From assembly GCA_029233965.1 (NCBI GenBank), contig JARGOP010000021.1, positions 4,687 through 66,330 of the forward strand: a stretch of 61,644 nt of DNA, read 5' to 3'. This document shows positions 1 through 8,636 of this stretch, piece after piece. Source of the DNA: Verrucomicrobiales bacterium (lineage in GTDB: Bacteria; Verrucomicrobiota; Verrucomicrobiia; Verrucomicrobiales; DEV007). Made by a program: the position numbers and the translations under genes. The notes under the pieces were generated by a model. It had not been told where the DNA came from, did no database searches, and worked only from the letters and a program-made list of their open reading frames with translations. Position 1 is the stretch's first letter, and the number at the start of each line of letters is the position of its first letter.

Positions 1-359
1 AGGACGAGCGCGTCGAGCGGTTCCGGCAATTCTTCGAAGGCATACCATGGCTGTTCCAAAGTCCGCAGCATCATCGTTCCGAGATACGGACTGCCGGCAA
101 GGGAGTAGAAAATCCAGAGACCTGCCAAACCGACCCGGGTCCTCCGTCGAATTCCGGGAGTAGCCACCGCGAATAACCCGATGACCCAGAGCAAGCCGGT
201 TGGCATCAAAATGAGCGCGCCTACCTTGCGGGCAATGAGCCAATTCCCGCTCAGACAGATGAGAAGGACGAGCAGAAAGCAAACGCCGACGAACGCAGAA
301 CAACGCGAATGACGTTTCAGGAAAGATAGCATGCTTGAAGATACACGCGTTTGAGTCAT
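1..359 (-). CDS. YdcF/ElyC-like (DUF218) membrane protein, 3' part outside window
   Basis: An open frame of 119 codons runs off the left edge of the window, so only the N-terminus is present. It starts with a basic stretch and a hydrophobic segment (about residues 20-45), then a second membrane segment after a short loop (about 50-65), then a region ending in a pattern close to LE-x-P...DALVL. ElyC/YdcF-type envelope proteins have this order: two membrane helices, a loop, then the start of the DUF218 Rossmann-like domain with a V-V-L-G-G motif, which here lies beyond the edge. In E. coli ElyC acts in peptidoglycan and lipid-carrier metabolism; that role is only inferred here. The start could be the ATG at 359 or at 332; neither has a clear ribosome binding site. 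Confidence 0.6.
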   Translation of the reverse strand, partial: MTQTRVSSSMLSFLKRHSRCSAFVGVCFLLVLLICLSGNWLIARKVGALILMPTGLLWVIGLFAVATPGIRRRTRVGLAGLWIFYSLAGSPYLGTMMLRTLEQPWYAFEELPEPLDALV

Positions 360-659
360 TTCTATCAGCAGGGCTTCCGAATTACCACAAAAGAGAAGAG
401 AAGGATCGAAGACGTTTGAACAGGTGATTATGCGATCACGCATAGCGCACCCGTTTAGTCCGCGCATTGAGGACTCGCGCTGAATTAATTGCCCGGGCAC
501 ATGATCGACCACCGAAAACTTGACGCCGGAGGAAATACCCGGTCAAATCCGCAGACGTGAGGGTGCTTCACTCCTTCCCCCCCTGCACCACCTCGAGATA
601 AGCGGTGACGGACGCAGGCTCTTGAAAAAGCAATTTCCCCCGCAGAAATACCCGATCCA
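360..659. other. Intergenic region with one small dyad
   Basis: No coding frame is convincing here. The region separates the divergent YdcF-like gene and the secreted propeller protein, so promoters for both should lie in it, but I cannot pick clear -35/-10 pairs. A perfect 6-bp inverted repeat with a 4-nt loop (TATGCG-ATCA-CGCATA, 429-444) could be an operator; nothing else supports that. Confidence 0.4.
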
Positions 660-2219
660 ATGATGACCCGGCTTTTTCCCATGGTAGTGCCGATGATTCT
701 GGCCGGGACTGCTTTCGCGTCCGGGCGATTCGATGAATCGGAGGCAACGACGCTTTTCGCCTTCGACAACGTCTCGATCCCGCACACGCAGAATCTCCGT
801 CTCGAGATGAACGAGCCGCGGCGGCATCCTGCCAATCCGGTGCTACGGCGCGGCGCAGCAGGCGCGCCGGATGCAATGGGCGTCCAGTTTTACGGATCGG
901 TGATTCGGGAAGAGGGGAGATTTCGGATGTGGTATGTCGCTTTCGATGACGACGCCAGCAGCAACGCCCCTTCGACCCGCTGGCGCGCAGCATACGCGGA
1001 GAGTGACGACGGGATAAACTGGAGAAAACCGAGCCTCGGCCTCGTCCCGTTCCGGGGAAATATGGACAACAATCTCGTCGATGTAGGTGGCGACTGGGGC
1101 TTCGTGAACCTGAAAGTGATTCGCGACGAAACCGACCCCGATCCGGCGCGGCGCTACAAAATGACGACGCACGTCTATTTCCGTCATCACACCCGGCTCG
1201 GCACCTTGCTTCCCTTTGTCAGTCCTGACGGATTCACCTGGACCCCGGTGAAGGAGGTGAAGCCGGTGAAAGGCGAACTTCGCAAGGAGGACCTGTTTCT
1301 TCCCATTGTGCACCTTGAGCCCTGCGGGGGGCTCTACCGATGGGATGATTGGTATTACCTCACAGCCCAGAACGCCATGCCGGGCATTCATCAGTACCAG
1401 GGCCGCGTCACCCGGATCTATCGCTCGGCGGATTTCGTGAATTGGAAGGCGACAAATCACATCGGCTTCGTACGCGGCACCCAGCACGAGTGGCTCGGTG
1501 CCGGCCGCAGCCGCGAGGGGGAGCAGAATCACGAGGGCATCAGCGTGTGGCATCGTGGAAACGTCCTCCTCGGGGTTTACGGCCGTTGGCAGGGAGCGGC
1601 GGAGTGGAAGGACGTGACCGTCGATCTCGGCCTGGTCATCAGCAACGACGGCCTCGGCTTTCGCGAACCGGAACACGAATGGACTTTTCTCCGGCGCGGC
1701 GAGGACGGTGCCTGGGATCAGGGAGGGCTGTTGCAGGGCCAGGGGTTCGAAAATGTCGGGGACGAGACCCGGATCTACTACGGCGCCTGGGATCCACGCG
1801 GAACAGGGGGACCGCCCGCGCCTCGCGGCGGGGTCGGGATCGCGGTGCTGCCACGGGATCGTTTCGGGGCGCTCGTGGTCGATGAGTCCGGAAAGGGGCC
1901 GGGTGACTACCAGGCACCGGAGATCACGCACGAGTTCGTGACCGCGTCGCTACCCGTGGCGCAAGGCACGAAGCCGAAGGTGTTTCTCAATGCCGACGGG
2001 CTTGGTTCACGGGCGACCCTTTTCATCGAAATGCTCGACCACGCCGAGCGCCGCGTTCCCGGTCGGGTCGCAAAAGTCGGAGAGAGCGGCCTTCAGGTGC
2101 CCGTGGAATGGGCCGATCCCGACGAAGCTGCGGTGCCTGATCGGATCCGGTTTCGCGTGGTGTTCGAGGGGCCTGAAAACACTGCGACCCGTTTCCACGC
2201 GCTCTATCTCGTGCCCTGA
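660..2219 (+). CDS. Secreted five-bladed beta-propeller glycoside hydrolase-like protein
   Basis: This 519-residue protein begins with a signal peptide (about residues 1-20, ending near AFAS). The rest looks like a five-bladed beta-propeller of the GH32/GH43/GH68 type: an early G-x-FRMWY strand, then a YAESDDGINW strand, a LGL-x-P-F-x-G...NNLV segment, and later a YYGAWD strand near residue 380. Similar secreted proteins of PVC bacteria are annotated as sucrase/glycosidase-like, but I cannot assign the catalytic acids or a substrate. It is probably exported and acts on a sugar or sulfated polysaccharide. It lies about 200 bp upstream of the two-gene unit at 2427-5392, in the same direction, so it may share their role. 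The start is the first of two consecutive ATG codons. Confidence 0.65.
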   Translation: MMTRLFPMVVPMILAGTAFASGRFDESEATTLFAFDNVSIPHTQNLRLEMNEPRRHPANPVLRRGAAGAPDAMGVQFYGSVIREEGRFRMWYVAFDDDASSNAPSTRWRAAYAESDDGINWRKPSLGLVPFRGNMDNNLVDVGGDWGFVNLKVIRDETDPDPARRYKMTTHVYFRHHTRLGTLLPFVSPDGFTWTPVKEVKPVKGELRKEDLFLPIVHLEPCGGLYRWDDWYYLTAQNAMPGIHQYQGRVTRIYRSADFVNWKATNHIGFVRGTQHEWLGAGRSREGEQNHEGISVWHRGNVLLGVYGRWQGAAEWKDVTVDLGLVISNDGLGFREPEHEWTFLRRGEDGAWDQGGLLQGQGFENVGDETRIYYGAWDPRGTGGPPAPRGGVGIAVLPRDRFGALVVDESGKGPGDYQAPEITHEFVTASLPVAQGTKPKVFLNADGLGSRATLFIEMLDHAERRVPGRVAKVGESGLQVPVEWADPDEAAVPDRIRFRVVFEGPENTATRFHALYLVP

Positions 2220-2426
2220 GATCTCTCCGGCTCAACTTCCTCGTTCTGCTTTGCCCGGCGTCGGTTCACGGCGGAGACCGGGGAAAAGCTCCCGACAATC
2301 ACGTCCTCCGCCGGTATCCCGCCGGCGCGCGGGTTCATATTCGAGCCATTCTCTGCGGAACCTGAACTCTTCGCCCTCCGGGCAATGGCTTGACGGCAGG
2401 GAGAATTTGCGGTCAGATTTTCCGAA

Positions 2427-3128
2427 ATGAGGCTTTTCAACCCCTTCCCAACCCTGCCCCGCTCCCAACCGGGGACGAGGCCTGGTGATGGACCGGCAAT
2501 TTTGATAAGACAAATCCCCGGCAGTCGCTTTCTCCTCTGTCTTTCCTGCCTCTGCCTCCTTAACGCCCTCCCCGCGACCCCCCTCCTCCGGGCAGAGGAA
2601 GATGCCCTTCTGCCCTTTGATCCTGAGAGAATCCGGCGCCTCAGCCTTGATGGTGTGCCCCGTTCGCTCTCCATACGTCAGGGAGACTCCGTCTGGCTGG
2701 GCTACGACCTCGAGCGTGCCGTGGTCATGAAGATCTGGCAGGCTCCCGAGGGAAAGCCGGGGCATCTCGTTTCGGACTTCACGACCCGTTCATCCGGGGA
2801 GACCCTTCACGGGGGAGCCGGAGAAGGGGAACGATGGCGCTGGCGACACGACGGGCAATTTGTGGATCCCGCGATCCGCTACCTCGGATGCTCGCAGGAG
2901 GACGGATACTTCATCCTCTCGTGGGAGCTGAGACACGGCAACGATACCCTGACACTGCGCGAACGGGTGAATTTCAGGAGCGAGCAGGGTAAGGTCATCA
3001 GGCAGCTCTCAGTCGCGGGCCTTACGGAGGGTGAGGAACTCCAGGCTCCCGGACTCGGGGAAGGCTGGAACCCTGACACGACCACGTTAACCGGCGCCGG
3101 CTGGCATCGCTTTGTTCTACAGCCATGA
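2427..3128 (+). CDS. Secreted protein of unknown function, coupled to the cytochrome gene
   Basis: I do not recognise a named family with certainty. The 233-residue frame has a long N-terminus before a hydrophobic signal-like stretch (about 34-52, ending near LLRAEE). A TTG about 25 codons in (2502) would give a more normal signal peptide, so the start is uncertain. The mature part is rich in beta strand and aromatic residues (SVWLGYD, RWRWRHDG). It resembles the beta-sandwich module that precedes the propeller in PVC propeller-cytochrome proteins; this is an impression only. Its stop overlaps the next start by 4 nt (ATGA), so the two are probably translationally coupled and their products work together outside the cytoplasm. 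Confidence 0.5.
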   Translation: MRLFNPFPTLPRSQPGTRPGDGPAILIRQIPGSRFLLCLSCLCLLNALPATPLLRAEEDALLPFDPERIRRLSLDGVPRSLSIRQGDSVWLGYDLERAVVMKIWQAPEGKPGHLVSDFTTRSSGETLHGGAGEGERWRWRHDGQFVDPAIRYLGCSQEDGYFILSWELRHGNDTLTLRERVNFRSEQGKVIRQLSVAGLTEGEELQAPGLGEGWNPDTTTLTGAGWHRFVLQP

Positions 3129-5392
3129 TCCGAATCACTCTTCTCCCGTATCTCGTTTCCTTGCTCTCACTCGGCACGGTCGCCGCCGCCCGATCAGCGG
3201 AAGAAGGGCTCCCCTCAACTTCGCTCGATCTCCCCGCCACCGCCGTTTTTTCGAAAGGACCGAACCGCTTTGTCGGTGACGTCCTCGAGATCACGAGAGG
3301 CCGGGGGGCGACGATCGGCTGGTATGTCAGGGCAACGACAGAAGAGGAGGTCCGGGTGTCCGTCGAATACACCTGCGAAAAGCCGCTCAACCAGGCCTAT
3401 CAACTCTCCTTCGACGGACAGGACCGATTCTGGGAGGTGGCTCCCACGGGAACGGGCGGGGCGGCATGGGAGATGGCGGAGTTGGGAACCTTCCGCCTGA
3501 GAGCGGGGCTCCCCGTGCTCATTCTCCTGGTTCCCCCGTCAGGAACCACCTACGGGCATCCCGTCCGATTCCGGAGACTTGTGCTGGAAGGAGCGACGCC
3601 GGGCAATCTCTCACTCATCACCGCCCCGGAAGATCCCGCCGCCCCGGACGCGAGCCCGGGCTTCGGGGAAAAACTGTCTTCGCGACATCCCGCGCTGGAA
3701 TCGGTCGATCTGCGCGACGAGTCGCTCACCCTGCGCATCAGCGGGATGGCGATGCGGGGCCCGGACGAATTGCTCTTCACGACCTGGGACGGCGACCTCT
3801 ACCGGGTCGAGACCGGCTCACTCCGGGAGGAAGGGCCTCCGCCCTTTCGCAAAATCGCCCGGGGCCTCTCCGAACCGATGGGACTCGCCATTTTCGAAGA
3901 GAGGATCTTCGTGACGGAAAAGAACGAGGCCACCGAGCTGATCGACGGGGACGGGGACGGATTTTTCGAGACCTATCGCTGCGTCTCCCACGCCTGGCCC
4001 TCCACGATGGATTATCACGAGTATCTCTTCGGAGCCGTGATTCGGGATGACCATCTCTACTTTTCCAACAGCGTCGGGATGGCGGCGCGGGGAAAAGACA
4101 ACTACCAGGCCCCGATGCGCGGCAGCGTCGTCAAAGTTCACCTCGAGAGCGGCGCGACTGAATTCATCGCCGGCGGCCTGCGCACTCCGGACGGGATGGG
4201 CGAAGGTCCCGGGGGCGCCCTCCTCGTGACGGACAATCAGGGTGAGTGGCTCCCCGCGAACAAGCTCGTTCACGTGACTGAAGGTGCTTTCTTCAACTTC
4301 CGCAGCATTCCGCCCCTGCATCCCTTCGACCGTCCCGTCGCAACGCCGCCCGCGGTATGGCTGCCGCAGGGGGAAATCGCCGCATCACCGACCGAACCGG
4401 TCTTGCTCCCGGATTCGTGGGGACCGTATGCGGGTCATATCATCTTCGGCGACTCGGCCTACGGGGGACTGCAGCGAGTCTTTCTCGAGGAAGTCGGAGG
4501 CGAACTCCAGGGAGCGGTCTTTCGCTTTTCGCAGGGCTTTCAGCATCTTTTCCACCGGTTTGCTTTGGCTCCGAACGGCGATCTCTATGCAGGCGGCATC
4601 GCCCGGGGGAAGGACGCGGACTTCATCCATCGCGTGAGCGGACTCACCCGCATCCGCTACACGGGCGCAACCGTCTTTGAACCCCTCGCGGCAAGGCTCC
4701 GTTCGAATGGTCTCGAGATCGAGTTCTCCGCGCCCCTCGCCGGGGGGGAAGGCTGGAACCCCGCCGCCTACCATGTCGCGCATTGGGGGTATCAGGCCAC
4801 TCAGACTTACGGCGGGCAGAAGGTGCGTCATCGCACCGGCGGGATTCGCTCGGCGACGGTCTCGGCGGATCGTCGCCGCGTCTTCCTCGAGCTGGATGAA
4901 CTGGTCCCCGGCGAGGTGGTGCATGTGCGGGTGTCACCCTCGCTCCCGGGTGAGGGCGGGAAGACGCTCCATGCCGGAGAACTCTGGTACACGGCGAACC
5001 GCATTCCGGAGCGAAATCCCGGCAGGGTCCTGCCTCCTCCGGCGGGAGCTCTCGCGGGAACCGCAGCCTACTTTCAGTTTTCAGGAGGAGACACCGGCCG
5101 CCTCCTTTTTCAGAGCTATTGCGCCGCCTGCCACAGCCTCGACGACGTCAAACTTGCCGGGCCCGTGCTGCGCGGAATCGCGGGGACGAAACGTCTCGTT
5201 CGCGATCCCGCAACGGGTGAGACGCGCGAGATAGAGGCCGACGCTGCGTACTTGCGTCAATCCATCCTCGAGCCGAACTCACTTCTGGCTGAGGGGTATC
5301 CCGAGAACCTCATGCCCCCGATCGGGGCGATTCTAAGCGAGGAGCAGATCGATGAGCTCGTCGAGTTCATCATGCAATCAGGCGAACGCTGA
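3125..5392 (+). CDS. Secreted beta-propeller protein with C-terminal cytochrome c domain
   Basis: The 755-residue protein has a signal peptide (about 1-22), a beta-sandwich-like region (about 40-160), a beta-propeller (about 195-500), a further beta-rich domain (about 520-630) and a C-terminal cytochrome c domain. The propeller contains blade-like strands such as EPMGLAIFEERIFVTEKNE and GLRTPDGMGEGPGGALLVTDNQG, as in the PQQ-dependent sugar dehydrogenase and membrane-bound dehydrogenase superfamily. The haem motif CAACH lies at residues 666-670, with a likely axial Met730 in NLMPP. Secreted proteins of this plan are frequent in Verrucomicrobia and Planctomycetes and probably pass electrons from a sugar or alcohol substrate to the respiratory chain; the substrate is unknown. 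It overlaps the preceding gene by 4 nt. Confidence 0.75.
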   Translation: MIRITLLPYLVSLLSLGTVAAARSAEEGLPSTSLDLPATAVFSKGPNRFVGDVLEITRGRGATIGWYVRATTEEEVRVSVEYTCEKPLNQAYQLSFDGQDRFWEVAPTGTGGAAWEMAELGTFRLRAGLPVLILLVPPSGTTYGHPVRFRRLVLEGATPGNLSLITAPEDPAAPDASPGFGEKLSSRHPALESVDLRDESLTLRISGMAMRGPDELLFTTWDGDLYRVETGSLREEGPPPFRKIARGLSEPMGLAIFEERIFVTEKNEATELIDGDGDGFFETYRCVSHAWPSTMDYHEYLFGAVIRDDHLYFSNSVGMAARGKDNYQAPMRGSVVKVHLESGATEFIAGGLRTPDGMGEGPGGALLVTDNQGEWLPANKLVHVTEGAFFNFRSIPPLHPFDRPVATPPAVWLPQGEIAASPTEPVLLPDSWGPYAGHIIFGDSAYGGLQRVFLEEVGGELQGAVFRFSQGFQHLFHRFALAPNGDLYAGGIARGKDADFIHRVSGLTRIRYTGATVFEPLAARLRSNGLEIEFSAPLAGGEGWNPAAYHVAHWGYQATQTYGGQKVRHRTGGIRSATVSADRRRVFLELDELVPGEVVHVRVSPSLPGEGGKTLHAGELWYTANRIPERNPGRVLPPPAGALAGTAAYFQFSGGDTGRLLFQSYCAACHSLDDVKLAGPVLRGIAGTKRLVRDPATGETREIEADAAYLRQSILEPNSLLAEGYPENLMPPIGAILSEEQIDELVEFIMQSGER

Positions 5393-5438
5393 GCGGAGAC
5401 AGCCGGGGGCAAACCGCGTTCCGGCAGAGCAGCGCACC

Positions 5439-5669
5439 TCAATCGAGGACAAAACGCTCTTCCCAGGGCGGGGGGAGCACTTCATCTTTCCCGAAGTGCT
5501 CGAGCCAGTAGTTCGTCTGCGCCGCCGTTTCGGCCATGAATTGCGCCCACGGGACCGGCTCACCCGGGCCTTCGAGGAGAGGCTCGTCGCAAATCGGAAG
5601 ATTCATGGCCAACGTCGCCTCGGATACCCGCGGCTGCGTACTCTTATCGCGCTCTTGATCGTATTTCAT
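5439..5669 (-). CDS. Small protein paired with a nucleotidyltransferase
   Basis: This frame encodes 76 residues, acidic and rich in Glu and Pro, with no membrane segment or recognised domain. Its ATG lies inside the end of the upstream nucleotidyltransferase gene (26-nt overlap, different frame), so it is likely translated by coupling. Small proteins placed this way after AbiEii-like nucleotidyltransferases are often partners of a toxin-antitoxin-like pair, but no homology proves that here. It could also be an unrelated small gene. Reading both strands, this frame is more plausible than the antisense alternatives because of the tight overlap. Confidence 0.5.
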   Translation of the reverse strand: MKYDQERDKSTQPRVSEATLAMNLPICDEPLLEGPGEPVPWAQFMAETAAQTNYWLEHFGKDEVLPPPWEERFVLD

Positions 5670-6222
5670 TCACCAGTCGGGAAAGAAGCTCCTCGCTTCC
5701 GAAATGTAGCACCAGATCCCGAAAACTCTCATCCTTTTGGGGGTCGAAACCGGATCGCATCGTCAGCTCAATGATATCGCTCCAATCCTGGGCGTCAGCC
5801 CTTCGACCGGGAGCCTTCAAAGCCTTGAGTTTCATCGCGATCAAATGGTCAGCAGCAGCCACGGGTACAGGGATCCCTTCGTCAAATTCGGCCACCCCCG
5901 CCCCGGACGACAGAGTTTCCCAGGTCGATTCATCGACAATCATGAGATCGATCCGCGGCCGGGCGCGGGCTTCATCCCAGAATTGTGCGAAGGCAGGAGT
6001 CGCATGTAGAAACGCATGGCCCTCAGCCTCAAGAAATCGTCGCCAGTCCGGCAAGACCCGCTCAGGCACGACAAAATCGATATCCCGGGTGAAACGTGGA
6101 ACGCCATGGGCGATGACAGCGTTCCCTCCGATGAGAAGAAACTCAGCAAGACCTTGCTTCAGAGCCCTTTCGCAGACCTGCTTCAACGTAACCGCTACAA
6201 GATTGGAATCTGACTCGCTCAC
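5644..6222 (-). CDS. AbiEii/MNT-type nucleotidyltransferase
   Basis: This 192-residue protein has the core signature of the DNA polymerase beta-like nucleotidyltransferase fold: GGN at residues 32-34, DID at 47-49 (two metal-binding aspartates) and a third candidate aspartate, D92, in RIDLMIVDE. Proteins of this type transfer a nucleotide to a protein or tRNA; AbiEii and MntA act in abortive-infection or toxin-antitoxin pairs. Here the partner would be the overlapping 76-residue gene. The start is the GTG at 6222, preceded by GAAAGG. No HEPN gene is adjacent, which argues against a classic MNT-HEPN pair. The exact activity is inferred. Confidence 0.7.
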   Translation of the reverse strand: MSESDSNLVAVTLKQVCERALKQGLAEFLLIGGNAVIAHGVPRFTRDIDFVVPERVLPDWRRFLEAEGHAFLHATPAFAQFWDEARARPRIDLMIVDESTWETLSSGAGVAEFDEGIPVPVAAADHLIAMKLKALKAPGRRADAQDWSDIIELTMRSGFDPQKDESFRDLVLHFGSEELLSRLVNEIRSRAR

Positions 6223-6307
6223 CTTTCGAGCCTACCGCATTTCGGTCATCCTTTCACCCCCCGAATTTTCCCCGGGCGGACTCAAAATCCCGTGCTACCG
6301 TCCGCGC

Positions 6308-7423
6308 ATGTTACAGGCAGGTATTGTTGGTCTTCCAAACGTGGGGAAATCCACGCTCTTCAACGCAGTGACCCGGACGCGCAATGCGGAAGCGGCGAAC
6401 TATCCCTTTTGCACGATCGATCCGAACGTCGGCGTCGTCACCGTGCCCGATGATCGACTCCAGGTTCTCAGCGATCTGAGCGGATCGAAAAAGCTCGTCC
6501 CCGCTGCGATCGAATTCGTCGACATCGCCGGCCTCGTCGAAGGCGCCTCCGCCGGGGCCGGTCTTGGAAACAAATTCCTTGCCAACATTCGCGAAGTCGA
6601 TGCCGTGGTCCAGGTCGTTCGCTGTTTCAACAACGATGACATCGTTCACGAGCTTGGCTCGGTGGATCCGCTTCGCGACATCGAGATCATCAACTCCGAG
6701 CTTATCCTTGCCGACATCGCAACGCTGGAAAAACGTCGTGCCTCACGTGAAAAAAAAGCGAAGCAGGGGGACAAAGAGTCTCAGGCCGAAGTTGCTCTGA
6801 TCGATAAACTGATGCCGCACCTCGATGCGGGAAATCCTGCACTCACCGCCGACCTCACCGACGATGAGAAAAAGCTCATGCGGGACTTTTTCCTCCTTTC
6901 CGCAAAGCGCTCCATCTTTGCCTGCAACGTGTCTGAGGACGAACTCGCCGGAGCGCTGGAGGATCCGGACGGCCATGCCATGGTCAAAAAAGTCCGGGAC
7001 TATGCTGCCTCCACCTTCGGCGCGGAAGCCATCGTCATCTCTGCCCGCATCGAAGAGGAAATGGTCGATCTCGAGCCGGAGGAAGCCGCTGAATTTCTCG
7101 CCGACATGGGCGTGAAAGACTCGGGCGTCTCGGCTCTCATCCGCGGCGTTTACCACCTTCTCGGCCTTCGCACCTACCTGACGACCGGCGAGCAGGAGAC
7201 CCGCGCGTGGACGATTCGCGAGGGCATGAAAGCTCCACAGGCCGCCGGTGTGATTCACGGGGACTTCGAGCGCGGTTTCATCGCTGCGGAAGTCGTCCAC
7301 TATGACGACCTCACCACGCTCGGTTCCTACACCAAAGCCCGCGAGGCCGGCAAGCTCCGCATCGAAGGCAAGGAATACGTGATGAAAGACGGAGACGTGG
7401 TGGAGTTCCGATTTAACGTCTAG
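6308..7423 (+). CDS. ychF: Redox-regulated ATPase YchF (Obg family)
   Basis: The 371-residue product starts [16 protein letters not shown], with the P-loop G-L-P-N-V-G-K-S at residues 8-15, followed by the switch motif DIAGLVEGA. The fourth nucleotide-specificity motif is of the N-x-x-E kind (NVSED), which in YchF favours ATP over GTP. A TGS domain fills the C-terminus. Length matches the family (about 363). YchF/OLA1 binds ribosomes and affects the oxidative stress response. The frame stays open upstream to 5771, but that part is antisense to the nucleotidyltransferase; the ATG at 6308, where homology begins, is the real start. Confidence 0.95.
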   Translation: MLQAGIVGLPNVGKSTLFNAVTRTRNAEAANYPFCTIDPNVGVVTVPDDRLQVLSDLSGSKKLVPAAIEFVDIAGLVEGASAGAGLGNKFLANIREVDAVVQVVRCFNNDDIVHELGSVDPLRDIEIINSELILADIATLEKRRASREKKAKQGDKESQAEVALIDKLMPHLDAGNPALTADLTDDEKKLMRDFFLLSAKRSIFACNVSEDELAGALEDPDGHAMVKKVRDYAASTFGAEAIVISARIEEEMVDLEPEEAAEFLADMGVKDSGVSALIRGVYHLLGLRTYLTTGEQETRAWTIREGMKAPQAAGVIHGDFERGFIAAEVVHYDDLTTLGSYTKAREAGKLRIEGKEYVMKDGDVVEFRFNV

Positions 7424-7590
7424 GGAGTGCAATTAACGTAGATCGAACTACCCGGGCACGAAGGAATCACGAAACCCCAAAGCCGGAAACCGTCGCGAAT
7501 AGACCACTCCGCCGCTTCACGGGCATTCCGGTTTCAGACTCCCGAACCTCCCCGGGTATTTCGAGCTTCGTCATTCCCCCCGGCCTTTCG

Positions 7591-7836
7591 TCATTCGCCA
7601 TTCTCTTCCCACCTGCGCCGGTTTCTCACCTCATTCTCAAACCTCTTCCGGTGCTTCGTGATCCGCCCGTTGACGCGTTTTCTCCACATTCGAAAGCTGG
7701 AAGGCTTCAGCTCACGTCGCATTACCTTGATCACCTCCGACTCGGTTAACCCGGTCTTCTTCTCGATCTCTTCGAAGGTAGTTCGATCCTCCCACGCGAG
7801 GCGAATAATGGCGTTTGTCTGCAGATCCGTCTTCAT
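7591..7836 (-). CDS. TIGR03643 family small basic protein
   Basis: The 81-residue product begins MKTDLQTNAIIRLAWEDRTT and carries a helix-turn-helix-like segment (EIEKKTGLTESEVIKVMRREL), then the conserved stretch PSSFRMWRKRVNGR and a very basic end. This fits the small TIGR03643 family, whose function is unknown; the shape suggests nucleic-acid binding. The ATG at 7836 is chosen because the open frame further upstream overlaps the end of the channel gene and carries no family similarity. It follows that gene by 11 bp and may be co-transcribed with it. Confidence 0.7.
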   Translation of the reverse strand: MKTDLQTNAIIRLAWEDRTTFEEIEKKTGLTESEVIKVMRRELKPSSFRMWRKRVNGRITKHRKRFENEVRNRRRWEENGE

Positions 7837-7847
7837 CCCGCCGAAAG

Positions 7848-8477
7848 TTACGGGGATGGCGGTGGGTTCGGTTCCCTTACCGCAGGAAAACACCAGTTCC
7901 ACCTCACCGCCGCGAGACGGAACAGAACGATCACGACGATCCCGGAAACAAGGGCAAAGGGTTGCAGAAAATCCCGGTGCGTCATTCCCAGATAAACCCA
8001 CGCCCCTGCAAAGGAGCAGGTCGCATTGAGCGGGCTCGGAGTGAAAAGCGAGGGCACTTCATTGCAGATCATATCTCCGAGGACGCCGCCGAAGGTCCCC
8101 GTGATGACTCCTAAAAGCGCCGCGACGAAGACTCCTGTCCCGGCATCCATCGCGTAGGCCGTTCCTGTCAGCGTGAAAAGCGCCATCCCGAGCGCATCGG
8201 GAAAAACGAGCAGCGGTCGTATCCTGCCAATATAGCGGACCAGAAATCCGGAGAAAACAGCGATTCCCAACACAATCACCGGGTAATGAGGATTGCCGAC
8301 CCAGAAAAGCGGAGTCCGATCGAGGAAAAGATCACGCAGCGTGCCGCCCCCGAAAGCGACGGCAAACGACACCGCAAAGACTCCCATGACGTCCATGCCT
8401 TTCCGGGCCGCAAGGAGGACCCCGTAGATCGCCGAAACGATGACGGCGAGGAACTCGATGGCGATGAGGTAATTCAT
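7848..8477 (-). CDS. TRIC-type trimeric intracellular cation channel family protein (UPF0126)
   Basis: The 209-residue protein has about seven hydrophobic segments and the internal repeat typical of the YadS/YicG (UPF0126) family: a first glycine-rich motif GGGTLRDLF and a second GGVLGDMICNEVP. Bacterial members are homologues of TRIC potassium channels of the endoplasmic reticulum. It sits in the inner membrane. The ATG at 8477 is preferred; a TTG at 8504 would add nine residues. The following TIGR03643 gene starts 11 bp downstream. Confidence 0.85.
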   Translation of the reverse strand: MNYLIAIEFLAVIVSAIYGVLLAARKGMDVMGVFAVSFAVAFGGGTLRDLFLDRTPLFWVGNPHYPVIVLGIAVFSGFLVRYIGRIRPLLVFPDALGMALFTLTGTAYAMDAGTGVFVAALLGVITGTFGGVLGDMICNEVPSLFTPSPLNATCSFAGAWVYLGMTHRDFLQPFALVSGIVVIVLFRLAAVRWNWCFPAVREPNPPPSP

Positions 8478-8636
8478 CGGCCAGAAAACAACCGGAGATG
8501 GCAACGGGCAAGCGATTCCGAAGGTATGGCGGGTTGACGGATCATTGAGAACTCGTCATTTCCCCGGGGAGGCGGGAAGCTTCCGTCTTGATTCCGAATT
8601 TGCCAATCCTCTAGAATGTATGCACCCAGACCTCCT

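Noticed and set aside
843-1931. A 362-codon open frame on the minus strand
   Set aside because: It lies opposite the signal-peptide-bearing propeller gene, and is a GC-driven shadow.
5771-6307. N-terminal extension of ychF
   Set aside because: The frame is open, but it is antisense to the nucleotidyltransferase gene and has no YchF similarity before the ATG at 6308.
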